Assembly: GCF_036711975.1 (NCBI RefSeq)
Contig: NC_091967.1
Coordinates: 14,508,001-14,572,000 of the forward strand
Origin: Onthophagus taurus
Lineage: Eukaryota > Arthropoda > Insecta > Coleoptera > Scarabaeidae
DNA: 64,000 bases
Direction of reading: 5' to 3'
This document shows positions 35,018 through 46,700 of the stretch, piece after piece (within the stretch, counting starts at the first letter, position 1; each line of letters opens with the position of its first letter). A model generated the notes under the pieces. The model was given only the letters and a program-made list of their open reading frames with translations, ran no database searches and was not told the origin of the DNA. Made by a program: the position numbers and the translations under genes.

Positions 35018-36192
35018 ATGGTGTTAGGACAAGGAACTAAAATTGTAGTTCTTTTTAGTGTACTCACCGCTACAGGTAAAAATTTACTTTTTACATTTCA
35101 AAAAACACCTTTCATTGAATAACTTAACGCTTGAATAGTTCAATTGGACGCCATCTGTAATTTACGCGTAATCTTACCATGGCTTTGTGATGAAGAGTTT
35201 TCAATCGGGGATTCTCCCATTTCAAGATTAATTTTGGGCGAAAAAGATATTAATTCCGCTATATTAGAGTTAGTACAGGATGTAGTCTCATTTACATTAT
35301 ATTCGTAAGTATCCATTAAATAATAAAATTAACGCGCCTGATATAACGATTATTTAAATGTTGTTTAGAAGATCAAATGAAGCAGGAATAAATTTTATAA
35401 CAAGCACGGTATCATCAATAAACATAGATTCTTCAAAAGAAACAAAATTTTTAATACACGGTTGGAGTAATGATGGAAATTCAAGAATGCCACAAACTTT
35501 AAAGGATAGCTATTTACCTTCTAAAGATGTTAACGTAATCGTTGTTGATTGGAGTGGTCTATCAAATTTACTTTTATACCCATTACCTGCGAATGGAACC
35601 GGATACATCGGTGAATGTTTATCAAATATAATAGAAGAGTTGTTTCCAAATACCGAAAAACTAAATGTGCATATTTTGGGGCATAGTTTGGGAGCTCACA
35701 TTGCAGGATTTGCTGGAAGATCTCTTAAACGGAAAGGATTTATTTTACCTCGAATAACAGGTATTATCTAACTAAACGTATTAGAAAGTGTTTGAAACAT
35801 TTCTTTTAGGTTTGGATCCAGCAAGTCCCTTAATTTGGAATGGTTTAGTAAAATCTGACGCTGAATTTGTTGATGTAGTCCACACAGCTGCTGGATCTTT
35901 AGGAAAAACTGGTCCACAAGGTCATATAGATTTTTATCCAAATGGCGGAGTATCCCCACAACCGGGTTGTGAAGAAGAAACATTTATTAATATCCTTTTC
36001 TGTAGTCACGCGCGAAGTTGGCAGTATTACGCAAAAACGATACAAAATCCACGCCGTTATATTGCTGTGCAATGCGATTCTTACGAAGATTATTTAATTA
36101 ATCGATGTAGTGGCAATAACATGCTATACATGGGAGAGTATTTATCATCACGATCACGTGGTATTTATTACTTAAATGCAAAATTAAATTAA
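35018..36192 (+). CDS. Secreted pancreatic-type lipase / PLA1-like protein 7
   Basis: Four exons: 35018-35075, 35139-35304, 35369-35760 and 35810-36192, giving 332 aa. Signal peptide MVLGQGTKIVVLFSVLTAT. Motifs are KFLIHGWSNDG, NVIVVDWSGLSNLLLYPLP, the nucleophile in LGHSLGAHIAGFAGR, RITG|LDPASP with the acid, VDVVHTAAG, HIDFYPNGGVSPQPGC and the triad His in FCSHARSWQYYAKTIQ. All catalytic residues are present. Closest in layout and exon boundaries to lipases 4 and 8. The 11-residue insert before the Cys-Ser-His site (EEETFINILF) comes from absence of the intron that lipase 4 has there. Confidence 0.92.
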
Positions 36193-36581
36193 ACCTTTGT
36201 TGTTATATCTTGATTAATTTTTTAATTTCATCAATCATATTTCTTTTTTACAAGAAAACTAAATGTGTACAGTTTTAAGCATAGAAACCGAATAGATATT
36301 ATCTTTCCAATGTAAATAACTTGATAAAATAGATACAATTATTTAATTAGTAGTGTTTTTTTTTGTACAATTCAACGCGTTGGTCTTTTAGATTTAAATG
36401 CAATTAGGATCTTAATCAAAATTTTTGAAGTGTTTATAAGATATCGATTTATAGATATCTAATGATGTAAGCAAAGTTGTCAAAAATTATTGATTTTTTT
36501 TTAAAACTACTCAAACTGATATGGTACGAATCCCTATAAATACACTAAAAAACATGAAGTCAATTGAAATCGATTGGCACC
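36193..36581. other. Spacer between lipase genes 7 and 8
   Basis: This AT-rich 389 bp stretch presumably contains the lipase 8 promoter; a TATAAATAC sequence lies at 36535-36543, about 40 bp before the ATG. Nothing else was seen. Confidence 0.4.
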
Positions 36582-37649
36582 ATGGAACGCTTAGCATTCT
36601 TAGTAGTTTTAGCTTTATTCTCTGCTGGTAAGTAGGATTATAGTTGAAACAAATATAACTTTGATTAAAATTTAATCATTTTTACAGCAACTTTTGCGGA
36701 AATCAATGTAGAAGAAGATGTAACGTTCCGTCTTTTTACCAAGTCAGTATTTTATTTATTTATCGTAGACTTTATTCTGATTTTTTTATTTTGCATTATA
36801 GAAATAATAAATATGAATGGAAAAACCTTGGTTTTGACGTTGAAAATATTACCTCGTCTGGTTTCGATTTCGACAAAGACACTAAGATCATCACCCATGG
36901 ATTTTTAAATAACGGAAGTGGAATGTCTTGCATCGCTTTAAGAGATGCTTTCCTCGAACACCAAGATTTGAATGTAATTATTGTTGATTATGACAAAATT
37001 GCCGCTGATTTACTTTTGATGCCCGAAGATAAAGTAAAAATGACTGGAGAACATGTGGCCAAAATGGTTGATTTTCTGATTCTCCATGGACTTGATACAA
37101 GTAAAATTCACTTATTAGGTCACAGTTTAGGTGGTCATGTCGTTGGATATGCTGCTACACATGCACATAATGGAAAAGTTGCTAGAGTTTCTGGTTAGAT
37201 TCTTTACTTACTCAATTTTATATTTTATGTAACCAATTTTTTCTTGTAAAGGTTTGGATCCTGCCCTTATGGTCAATATGGACGACGACGCCGTTCTTAA
37301 TCCCGATGCAGCTGAATACGTCGATGTCATTCACACATGCCAAGGAGTCTATGGTACCACCAAATCAATTGGAACAGTTGATTTCTGGCCCAACGGTGGC
37401 CGTGCCACACAACCAACATGCGACGTTTTAGGAGGTGTTACTTGCAGCCATTACGAAGCTGTTCGTTTCATGACTAGAAGCATAAATGATCCTGAAAGAT
37501 ACCCTGCTCGTTTTTGCAAATCTGAGGATGATTTTAATGATGGAATCTGTGATGGTAATGAAATCGCTTACATGGGTATTGCTGCTGGGCGCCCAGCATT
37601 TGGAGATTATTACATCAATACTGAAGATGAAGGCGATGATATTAATTAA
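36582..37649 (+). CDS. Secreted pancreatic-type lipase / PLA1-like protein 8
   Basis: Four exons: 36582-36627, 36688-36742, 36802-37193 and 37252-37649, giving 296 aa, the shortest of the eight, with a reduced N-terminal region. Signal peptide MERLAFLVVLALFSA. Motifs are KIITHGFLNNG, NVIIVDYDKI (Tyr for the usual Trp after VD), the nucleophile in LGHSLGGHVVGYAA, VSG|LDPALM with the acid, VDVIHTCQG, TVDFWPNGG and the triad His in CSHYEAVRFMTRSI. The triad is complete. It ends in an acidic EDEGDDIN tail. Its last exon uses more C-ending codons (GAC, GCC, TAC, ACC) than the other lipases, which may indicate high expression. Confidence 0.92.
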
Positions 37650-37914
37650 TGGTTTTTATTAAAAATAAGTGATTTTTATTGTATTACCTCTGTAAAATAA
37701 ATATACTATTATTTTAATATTTTGACTCATTAATTTCTCAACAAACTCAAAATGAAAACTCGTTAGTATTTTTTTAATCATCGCACATAATGCAATGATA
37801 ACAAATTGAACATGTTAACGAACTCATTTGTGTGTTCAAACCTAATCATTAAAATATATATTTCCTCATACCTGATAACATAGCTAATCTTATTCTACAA
37901 ACAGCATTTGAAAA
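37650..37914. other. 3' flank of lipase gene 8
   Basis: This AT-rich stretch separates the last lipase gene from the mariner remnant. It probably contains the 3'UTR and polyadenylation signals (AATAAATA near 37697). Confidence 0.4.
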
Positions 37915-38532
37915 TACAGGATAGAGTATGCTCGATAATTACATTTGGCCGATCAAAAAAATTTTTATGGAATGTACTTCCAGTTCAAACCTTTTTCCAA
38001 TTATATGCTATCACATATAATTCGGAGATCGAGGGGGTTCAAATCAGGCGACTAGGGGGTTACTCCGTGGAAGTGATCATGGCTGGAAAATTGGTTCGAC
38101 ACCAGTCCTGAACAACCTTAGCCTTCTGCGCGGACGCTGAATCCTGTGAGAGTGTATCCGGTGAAGTGAGTGTGGCCCCAAAAAAAGAAGAGGAGGCCTT
38201 CATATGTTCCGTCACAGTGTGAGTTTTTTGCATTTTGATGCTACAAAGTCCCAAACGATATTTGACGATCCTATGCATATATTCATGGCTGATATTCAGC
38301 TAATTAGCCATTTTTCTGAGTCTTCACTTGGAATTCTGGCGAACCTTGTCCCGGACACTCTTAACTATGGTGGAATCACGGCGGCGGTCCACTTCTGAGA
38401 CAATCATCGATGGTGTTTGCTGCTTTTGGGGAGCCTTTAGTAACAATAAGATGCGATCAAAATTTCACATTCATGGAACTAAAACGAACAAAGATACAAC
38501 ATCGTAAAGAAAACTTTTGTGACACCCTGTAA
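37915..38532 (-). mobile_element. Internally deleted Tc1/mariner-family transposon
   Basis: On the minus strand the 5' end begins ACAGGGTGTCACAAAAG (near 38530). N-terminal transposase sequence follows (helix-turn-helix fragment, then RIVKYRLGL and MQKTHTVTEHMKAS) and then jumps directly to the C-terminal catalytic region AQKAKVVQDWCRTNFPAM and, after a frame change, SPDLNPLD, the hallmark of mariner-like transposases. The middle (first two catalytic acids) is missing. The other end near 37915 begins ACAGGATAG, a weak inverted match. It is non-functional. Confidence 0.8.
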
Positions 38533-40233
38533 TAAGAGTGATAAACGATGAAATAAACGTATTTCTTCAAACGATGATACTATACGCCTTATTTTATTCT
38601 AAGTAATATAGATTTTGGAAATAAAGTATTAATGAAACCATTTTCGAGTGGGTTAACATTCGAATCGTTTCCAATTAAACGTCAATACATTTCGTTTATT
38701 TCTAATTTCACTCTACGTCGGTGTCAATACGTCGTAGTAGCCCAATAGACCGCCCCCTAGTATTGTAATGTACACAATACGAAGTTGGACGTACTCAAGG
38801 GGGGGAATAGGGGGATATTGGACAATAGAACATGGCCGTGGACATCGCATTTCCACCACGCATTCGCGAGAAGCACTCGTGTTAAAAACTACACGTTATT
38901 TTTTTTCTGGGACGATCTTAAATAAAAGAATTTTTGAAATAAAAAAATTGCAATTACTCCATCTTGATTTTGTGTTTGATGTTAGAACCTATTCGAATTC
39001 TGTACCTTCTTCACACCAACTTTTATTATGTGGTTGGTTGATAAAAAGACCAAACATGCCAGTGTTAAGAAGACGTGTCATCGCAAATCACGATAAACGT
39101 ATTCAACCAAACGGCCTGTACGTCCATTCCAGTCCGCCAAGGGGTAAGTTATGCAAATTAGGCACTTTGTAATAGTTTGAAATAGTTAAAGAAAGGTTTA
39201 GTGGTGCGAGTACACACGATTGTAGAAAATCGCGATAGCCTTTCCGCCTTGAATGAATCCTTTAGTGGTTTATGTAAATTTCTTTGGGGTTGAGACCGTA
39301 TTGTAAAAGGATTTAATGGTATAGTTAAAGTCGTTCTTTTCTTGTATCTTGAAACGGTACCAAGGAATATTTATATTAAGTACTCCTTTTTGGAATATTT
39401 ATTTTGCAGTAAAGCGTTGTTCTTTTACTAAAACATTTTTGCAGAGTAATTTTTTTATGTTAACACTTTTTAATGTAATACAAAGGGATTATTATTCGAG
39501 TACGTTACCCTTAGTCACGCTACCGACATTAACAATGTATTTAAACGTCAGTCTAAAGTGGTAAGCACTTCATGTTCAAACAAAAGAATTCATAATTTTA
39601 GTTTTGAAAACAGTCTCTTTCAGTTGTGTACACATAACTTGCACGAAAGCAGCACCCATGAAAATGAAAATTGAAATGTGTTCATTATGGTCTATTTTAA
39701 TGCCTTTTTAATAACACCTTTAAGAATTAATTTATTCAAACCGATAAAATGGTAATTGGTAAACAATGAAACTTTATTTTTATCGTACCAAACTAATTCT
39801 AACTTTACACGTTCCGTTCGGAAACTAATAAAAGTGTAAAATTGACTATTTCTGGTCAAACGCAAAAATCTTTCGTCAAAAATTGATCAAACATTGTGGC
39901 TGAAACTTTACTATTGAGCTTTTTATTTACGGGTAATCGTCATGTGGAATAACCGCTGTTCTCACGATAACGACTTGTACACAAGTTTCGCGCCAACCCT
40001 CTTTGGTTGGCGTTTCAGTCGCACGTCAGGTTTAGTTGTGATCCGCGACTTTTTCGGCACACTTCGCACTCCATCTTATAATTATTTTGATATTTAAGAT
40101 TTTAAAAAATTAAGAGTAATATAATATTTTGAGCAACCTAAATTGAACATAAAGAATTAAGTTAGCAAAATTGAAATTGTTACTTTTTCGAAATTGGATT
40201 CAAACTGTAATTGTTTTTGTTAAAGTTTTACAG
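38533..40233. other. Intergenic, upstream of ankyrin gene A
   Basis: It holds a GC-raised patch at about 38715-39145. A candidate orphan coding exon lies at 39056-39143 (MPVLRRRVIANHDKRIQ...), with a perfect AAGGG|gtaagt donor in phase 1. Its phase does not fit the next exon at 40234. No confirmed first exon was found for gene A. Confidence 0.3.
39987..40012. promoter_or_regulatory. E2F-like site within a palindrome upstream of ankyrin gene A
   Basis: The sequence TTTCGCGCC at 39987-39995 fits the E2F/DP consensus TTTSGCGC, and it overlaps an inverted repeat CGCCAACC ... GGTTGGCG at 39991-40012. It lies 220 bp before the first ankyrin exon seen. Regulatory function is inferred. Confidence 0.3.
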
Positions 40234-41731
40234 ATTAATTCTGCTCATATTAAACAATTAATCAGAAACGGAGACATCGAAAAATTAGAAAACATCGTTT
40301 TAGAAGGCCAGGGTAAAAAATTACTCAGTGAATCCAGTTTGGACTACAGAGTAAAAACATTTTTGAAAGGATTACCAGCATTAATGGTAAGATTCTCCTT
40401 CAATATGTAATAATAATAAAAATTGAAATGATCCGGCGAAAGCGAAATTCAGTTATTGTAAACTTCGCATGTGGAAAAGTAGTTACAAAAGCCAATTTTA
40501 TTTAAACAAGGTTACATTAATTTCTAAAATTGGAAGTGGTCGGTTATTGAAGGTCGATTATACGCGGTTTTCACTCAATTTGCGCTTTTCTTATCGCAAA
40601 AGTAGTAAAAGCCTCTTGTATCAATTCTTCGACACAAAACATCGAACAAAAGGTGATTGCTGACCAATTTTCTTTTGACAGTAACTATCTATCCACGCTC
40701 AAGTGGGTCAGGTTAATTGTCAGCTATTATTTATTGATAATGGGAACGATAAAATCGATGAAAACCCTTCGGAACGATTTCTTCACAAAAAAAAAACTTA
40801 TTAACTTTACGGAATCGATAAGACAAATTTTGAAATAATAAAAATTTGACCCAAATTCTTAGACGCGCTAATGTCTCGTGGAAAATTGAATCATATTTCT
40901 ACGACCACATTTTCATTATTATTTTACCAGTAAATAAACACAAAGGTGTTATTCACCCCGACACAATTACCATTCGTATCCCCCGAGGGTAGTCAACATA
41001 ATGCTTCCTTAAATATTAATCCTTTGTTTATGATTACCATTGGACATTATTTATTTTTACATTGTCACATCGCGTGATCGTCCGGTATATCCATATAACA
41101 CTGCCAACACCCAAGTCATCATTCTTCACAATATATTACCATTTTCAATAAAATTATTTTAACTATCAGATAAGTAATTAGATATAAACTAAAAATATGA
41201 AATATAAAAGAAATTATTTACACCTCCTCATTATTTTAGTCAAAAGTAAGTTTACTTCACGATGCAGTTAATAGTGGACGACTGGAAGAACTTCAATCAC
41301 TTCTTGATGAAGAGCCGGATAAAAAGAGAAAATTGGTTTTGGCTAAGGATGACGCTGGGGTTGGATTAATACACAAAGCCGTTTATTACGATCTCAAAGA
41401 TATCGCGAAATATTTGATTGATAATTATCCAGCAACTGTTCATCAAAAAGATGCGGTATAACAAAATCAATAAAAGAATATGATGGAAAATATTTATTAT
41501 TTCGCATTTTTATAGGAAAGTAGAACTGCTTATCATTACACACCAATGTGCAAAGATAAAGGTTATATACAAAAACTGTTAAAGTTTGCCGGTGCTGACC
41601 CGAATGTGGTGGATGTTAAACAGCATACTCCTAAATACTACATGGAGCACCCATCAGAACTTGAATTACCCAGTCCTATAAAATCAACTAATCAATCTAG
41701 GCGTGGAACAGCTGGGAAAGACAGTGAGTAA
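40234..41731 (+). CDS. Ankyrin-repeat gene A (N-terminus unresolved)
   Basis: Three exons: 40234-40386, 41240-41455 and 41516-41731, giving 194 aa visible. The first exon encodes AHIKQLIRNGDIEKLENIVLEGQG, then KTFLKGLPALM, the same module start seen twice in the next gene. Exons 2-3 encode ankyrin-type helices (SLLHDAVNSGRLEELQSLLD, GLIHKAVYYDLKDIAKYLID, then TAYHYTPMCKDKGYIQKLLKFAGADPN). The frame either ends GKDSE-stop at 41731 or splices at GACA|gtgagt (41723, phase 1) six codon positions earlier. No in-frame Met lies at the start, so a coding exon upstream is missing. It is a paralogue of the modules at 43736-46559. Confidence 0.7.
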
Positions 41732-43735
41732 ATATGATTATTTATTAATTTGAATTAAATAGATTGATAATATCAACTACTTTAATAGTTGTTACGATAA
41801 AATCGTCAATTTAAAATGACAATATTCTTTCGAGATTATAATCAGTTTAGCGTTGATGTATTAATTTTTACATATCTTTATCAATTATCGTTATTGAAAT
41901 AAAAAGTATTCACAACTAAAATTTTCTCATTCGATTGACGCAAGTAATATTGTACAGTATATTTTTACAACTTTATTTAATGGGTTAACCAATTAATGAT
42001 CATGTAGAGATTTTTCATTCGATATATTCAATTAGTTAACAAAGATTAGCATACCATATATATTTTTTGTGATGAGTAATTCTATTAACCCGTGGGACAA
42101 CAACAACAAACCTCTCCATATGCTTTAAAATCGTTTTTTCCTTATTTTTCCACCTACTTTTCTTGCCAATAACTTTGTTGACTTTGAAGACAATGGAACA
42201 TTAAATACACCACTAGAAAATTTGATCTTTGTTCATCTAAAACTTGGATTGAATAGGTTATATAGGTTTGGATAGAATAAGTATATACATTATTTTGTAG
42301 AAAGTAAAGTTTTAGTACTATTTTTGTATTCTTCATAAAAGGCTGGTATTAATGTTCATTTTCTGCCATTGAGAATGCTCTTTCGCAGTTACAAAATACA
42401 TATGTATCACCAGACTTCGATTACGAGTAAATCAAAGGACCTTGAAAAACGGAATCTATTTCAAAAATGTACACATTTTAAGGATTACTATATGAACAAA
42501 GTATAAATAAAAAAGTTTTTTTTCAAAGCAAATTATTAAAATTGTGACAACCAATAATCAACAAAAATATTTATCGCACGAAATTAATTCAAAACTAATA
42601 AATATATTTTATGAAGGTTAAATAGTTAACGATCTAACAATATGAATATTATCAACGAAATTTATCGCAATCAATAATAAAAAGTTACCACTTCTAAAGC
42701 AATCAACACCACTTGAAATGTCGCGTCGGTGTCGTGTAAAATCCACCTTAATTCAATCATATTTCATTCAATTCTTTTGAAAGATGTAAAGCAAGTCGTT
42801 AACTATAGCAAGGCTTCCTTTCTGTTACACTACCCTTGTCGTGCTTATTCCTAAATTAGCCGTAATCAAAGCTACAAATTACTGTTTTTGTGAAGTAGCC
42901 ACGAATTGAATATGAGGCAAACCTAAATATATCGCGGATCTAACAAAAAAAGTATTAATTTAGTAAACTTTTAGAAAAATAAAGAAAATGCGTTAATCGG
43001 AAAATTACATCTCTACGGCGTCTATGTAAATTATTTAGTTGAAAACTTTTACTTCCGAATAAATCAATAGATTTCTTTCAATTTTGTATTCGAGTAAAAA
43101 GTCTACAAAATCAATGTGAGTTTCCCTCCCTACTATGTAATTGAACTTTTCCATCTGATATACGTTAAGTAATTGTTCACTCGAAGGTTAAGCGAAGAAG
43201 CTCAAAGTAAACACCACGTGTATAAAGTTATTAATCTATTAAAACTTTTATTTCTGTAGAATATAAAAAGGCCACGTCATAAGTATCTTTAGTGGTAACA
43301 TCGGTGGTTTATTGATTTACGATTATGATACAAAATAATAGGCTTCTTTTTACGTTACATAATTAAATAGGCACTTTTCATGTAACCCAATATAGTTCAT
43401 CAAAAACCTACACCTAATTTTTAGTAACAAAAGAGTTAATAAGGTATTAATAAACTTAATCGTTAATCATTTAACATACTTTCTCCAAACAACTTGGAAA
43501 TAAAACTGTTTTCAAAGGGCACGGACAGTGTGAGAATGAGCACACGATAAACGGGTGTGGGAAAATCCAGATCGATACCATAGCTTTAAATTATTAAACT
43601 ATATAGTCACATGACTCTTGTCGGCGGCTACGTTTACGTTCCCATGGGGTTGCCGACATACACTCACTCATAGAAATCCATTTAATACTGGCCCATCGTC
43701 ACTCGACCATCCCGTGCTAAAGTTCTTCTTTCAAA
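41732..43735. other. Spacer between ankyrin genes A and B
   Basis: Two kilobases of AT-rich DNA without recognisable coding or repeat features. The last 120 bp (43610-43735) are less AT-rich and look like a core promoter and 5'UTR for the ATG at 43736. Confidence 0.4.
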
Positions 43736-46700
43736 ATGACCTCAGGTTTAGTCATCAAGAAATCTAACATCAGAATATGGATACATCAAAGGAACCTCAC
43801 CAATTTACAGCAAGTAGTGTGGGAGGGCCAGGGATCAAAGCTTTTGGTCGAACACAGCACGAATCCTAAAGTGAAGAAATTCTTGGAAGCTGTGCCACCT
43901 ATTATGGTAAGTCAAAACATTTCTCAAGTTAAAATAAAATTCTTATTTTTTGCGGATAACAAAATAAAAATAGTACCTAATGGTTAATATGGAGTTTCGT
44001 GACTCCTCTTTTTAATGTAACACCGATACCATCAAATACTCTTTTAAAATATAATTATTCGAAAGCTTTTCGCATGTTTAGTTAGATTTAACAGATACAC
44101 TAGAAGAACATGCAAACCTTTTAGAGGTCGTTAACATTTTATTTTTTGGTTAGAAATGTTAAAATTATCGTCTATACCAAATTCTCAGAACAAAATATTA
44201 TCTAATTATATCATAAACTATGAATCATATTTCTATATTTTCAATTATAAAATGTCCCAACCCACGTTCACGTAACTTTGGATCCTGCGTGATACAATTG
44301 TTGTAAACGAAGTAAATAGAACGAATCAATTGCGATGCAATTCAGTATCACGATGAACTTTGTCAGGAAACATAACAAAAATTCTTCAGGTACAAATATT
44401 AACTTTTGGTTTTCGTTGCTTCAATTTTGGAATAGAGCTTAATTAAGGATCTTCACACTGACGTTATCAACAACGATTGTGACGCCTTGAAAGCGCACTC
44501 AACGGATCCAATCCCTCCGGTGGTATTGTCGGCGAAAGACGCTAATGGCTTGACGCCATTACATAAGGTATATTTATAGAAATTATTTAATATTTGATGA
44601 GAAGTAAGTATATTAATAGGCAGCTGGTCTTGGGCATCACGAAGTAGCTGAATATATTATTGGGAAGTACCCAAAAAGTTTGTCTTTAAGAGACAATGAA
44701 GGACGAACACCTCTTCATTACGCCGCATTACCAAAGGATGATGGAAAAATGTTCGATCTGCTTATGGCTTCAGGAGCTGATGAATCTGCTTTAGATAATG
44801 TAAGTTTATTTTCGACAGGCGTAAATAATAAAATAATTTTATCAATTTATAATTTAGAAACAAAAAACAGCTGCGTTTTACAAAGCCAGAAATAACGAAT
44901 TAGATCCAAAGCTTTGCCACGTTATACCAGAATGCCCTCGCATGGCAAAAGACTCGTTCCCCAATAATTGGGACTGGGCGATTTTAGGATCCGCTGCTAC
45001 ACCCGTCGAAGAAGTGATCAAAAACGGCAATAACATGGCCGAAGGTGTTTTTGGAAGTACAATGGATTTAGAGAAGGCTAAAGAAGAGGAGTTAAAGAGT
45101 AACGAGAAAAATGAAGAAGAAACTAATGGTGATCATAATGACGAATCCAAGGGAAACGAAGAAAATGCACATGAACTCCATAACAACGATAGTGCAGTAG
45201 TGATGGAAAATGAGGAAGAAAAGGAACAGGATGAAGCTGAAGAACAGGAATCAGAAACTATCCCAGAAAATGAACCAGAAATCATAACCGAACCAGAAGT
45301 ACATGAAGAAACGTCTAATTCCGAACACAATGAAACAGATCATGAAACACAAGGAGAAGAAGATCATGAAGAACGAGAACACGAAGAATCAGAACACGAT
45401 GAGCAAGAACATGAACAACAAGAAGACGAAGAACAAAAACATGTAGAACAAGCAAGACAACCATCATTAGAAAAGACGGAGAAGGAGGAAGAGGAGAATT
45501 CCAAGGAAGTTGAAGATCAACCTATCCACGAAGAAAATCAAGAAGAAGCCAAAGAAGAAGAAGTAGAAAATAAATCCTCAGCAACTTCAATAGAAAACTC
45601 TCCAGCAAAAACCATAGAAGTAACGGAAGAAGAACCAGAAGCTCCAATAGTGGATAGTGAAGATGTTATAGAAGGAGTTGTAAATGGGGAAAACGAAGTA
45701 GAATCTGTAAATGAAGAAGGTCAAGGTGTACAAGATGACGATCCACCCACAGACGATGATATAACCGCTTTAATTGAAGCTGGAAATATGGAACAACTCG
45801 CTGGATTGGTTTTGAATGGTAAAGGAAATCGATTAGTCGGTCATACTTCCCAAAATCCAGAGTTGCAGGCTTTTTTAAACAACGTTCCCACATACATGGT
45901 AATATTTAAACTTATTAAGAGGTCACGTCACAGCATCGATCATAAGCACCTAAAACTGGTTAAAATCACACATTTGCTAACTAATCAGCAGTTGAAGGTC
46001 CATGCTGTAACATGACATGCTTTCAAAGTCTTAATACCTAAGTTCCGCCATTCGTTCTAAATTAATCTTTTAGGCGAAAATCAATAAAATTCACGTCGCT
46101 GCAAGAAATGGGACGTTAAAGGAGTTGCAAGCTGCTTTGGATAGACGTAAATTTGCCGTATCCAAGGATCCTATATCTCCGGATGGAGCCTCCCCTCTAC
46201 ACGTAGCAACAATTTTTGGAAATACCAGCATTGTTCGATACTTAGCTGGACGCTTTCCTGAAACAGTATCAGTAGTGGATAATAATGGAAGAACACCTCT
46301 CCATTATGCAGCTACTGTAGCTGATAATGGACACTACTATAATTTGTTGGTACATTTAGGAGCAAATATGAGAACAGATGATAACGTAGGATACTTCACA
46401 TTAATTAATATCATAATTCTATTTTTCTGTTTTTATTTGTTCAGTTTGGACATTCACCTGAATACTACAAAACTAACCAAGAAGACCTATCACATCGAAA
46501 TCTACTTGTGAGATTTGGTGCTGATGAAAACGTCTTAGAAGAAATGATAAACGATAAAGGTAAGTGTTTTTATTTTATCATGGTGCATTAATTTAGGCGC
46601 TTATTAGTGTTGCCGTTTCAAACAGAACTTGTACAGTCACTAGTTTTTCCGTCATTTATTCATAGCGCTTGTATAGATTGGTTATTAACATATTATCATC

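Noticed and set aside
38768-39172. 134-codon plus-strand frame starting MYTIRSWTYSRGG
   Set aside because: No recognisable domain over most of its length; only the last part, from 39056, ends at a good donor and is discussed as an orphan exon.
45133-45330. Minus-strand Ser-rich frame opposite the ankyrin gene
   Set aside because: It is the antisense shadow of the Glu-rich linker (GAA/GAG read backwards).
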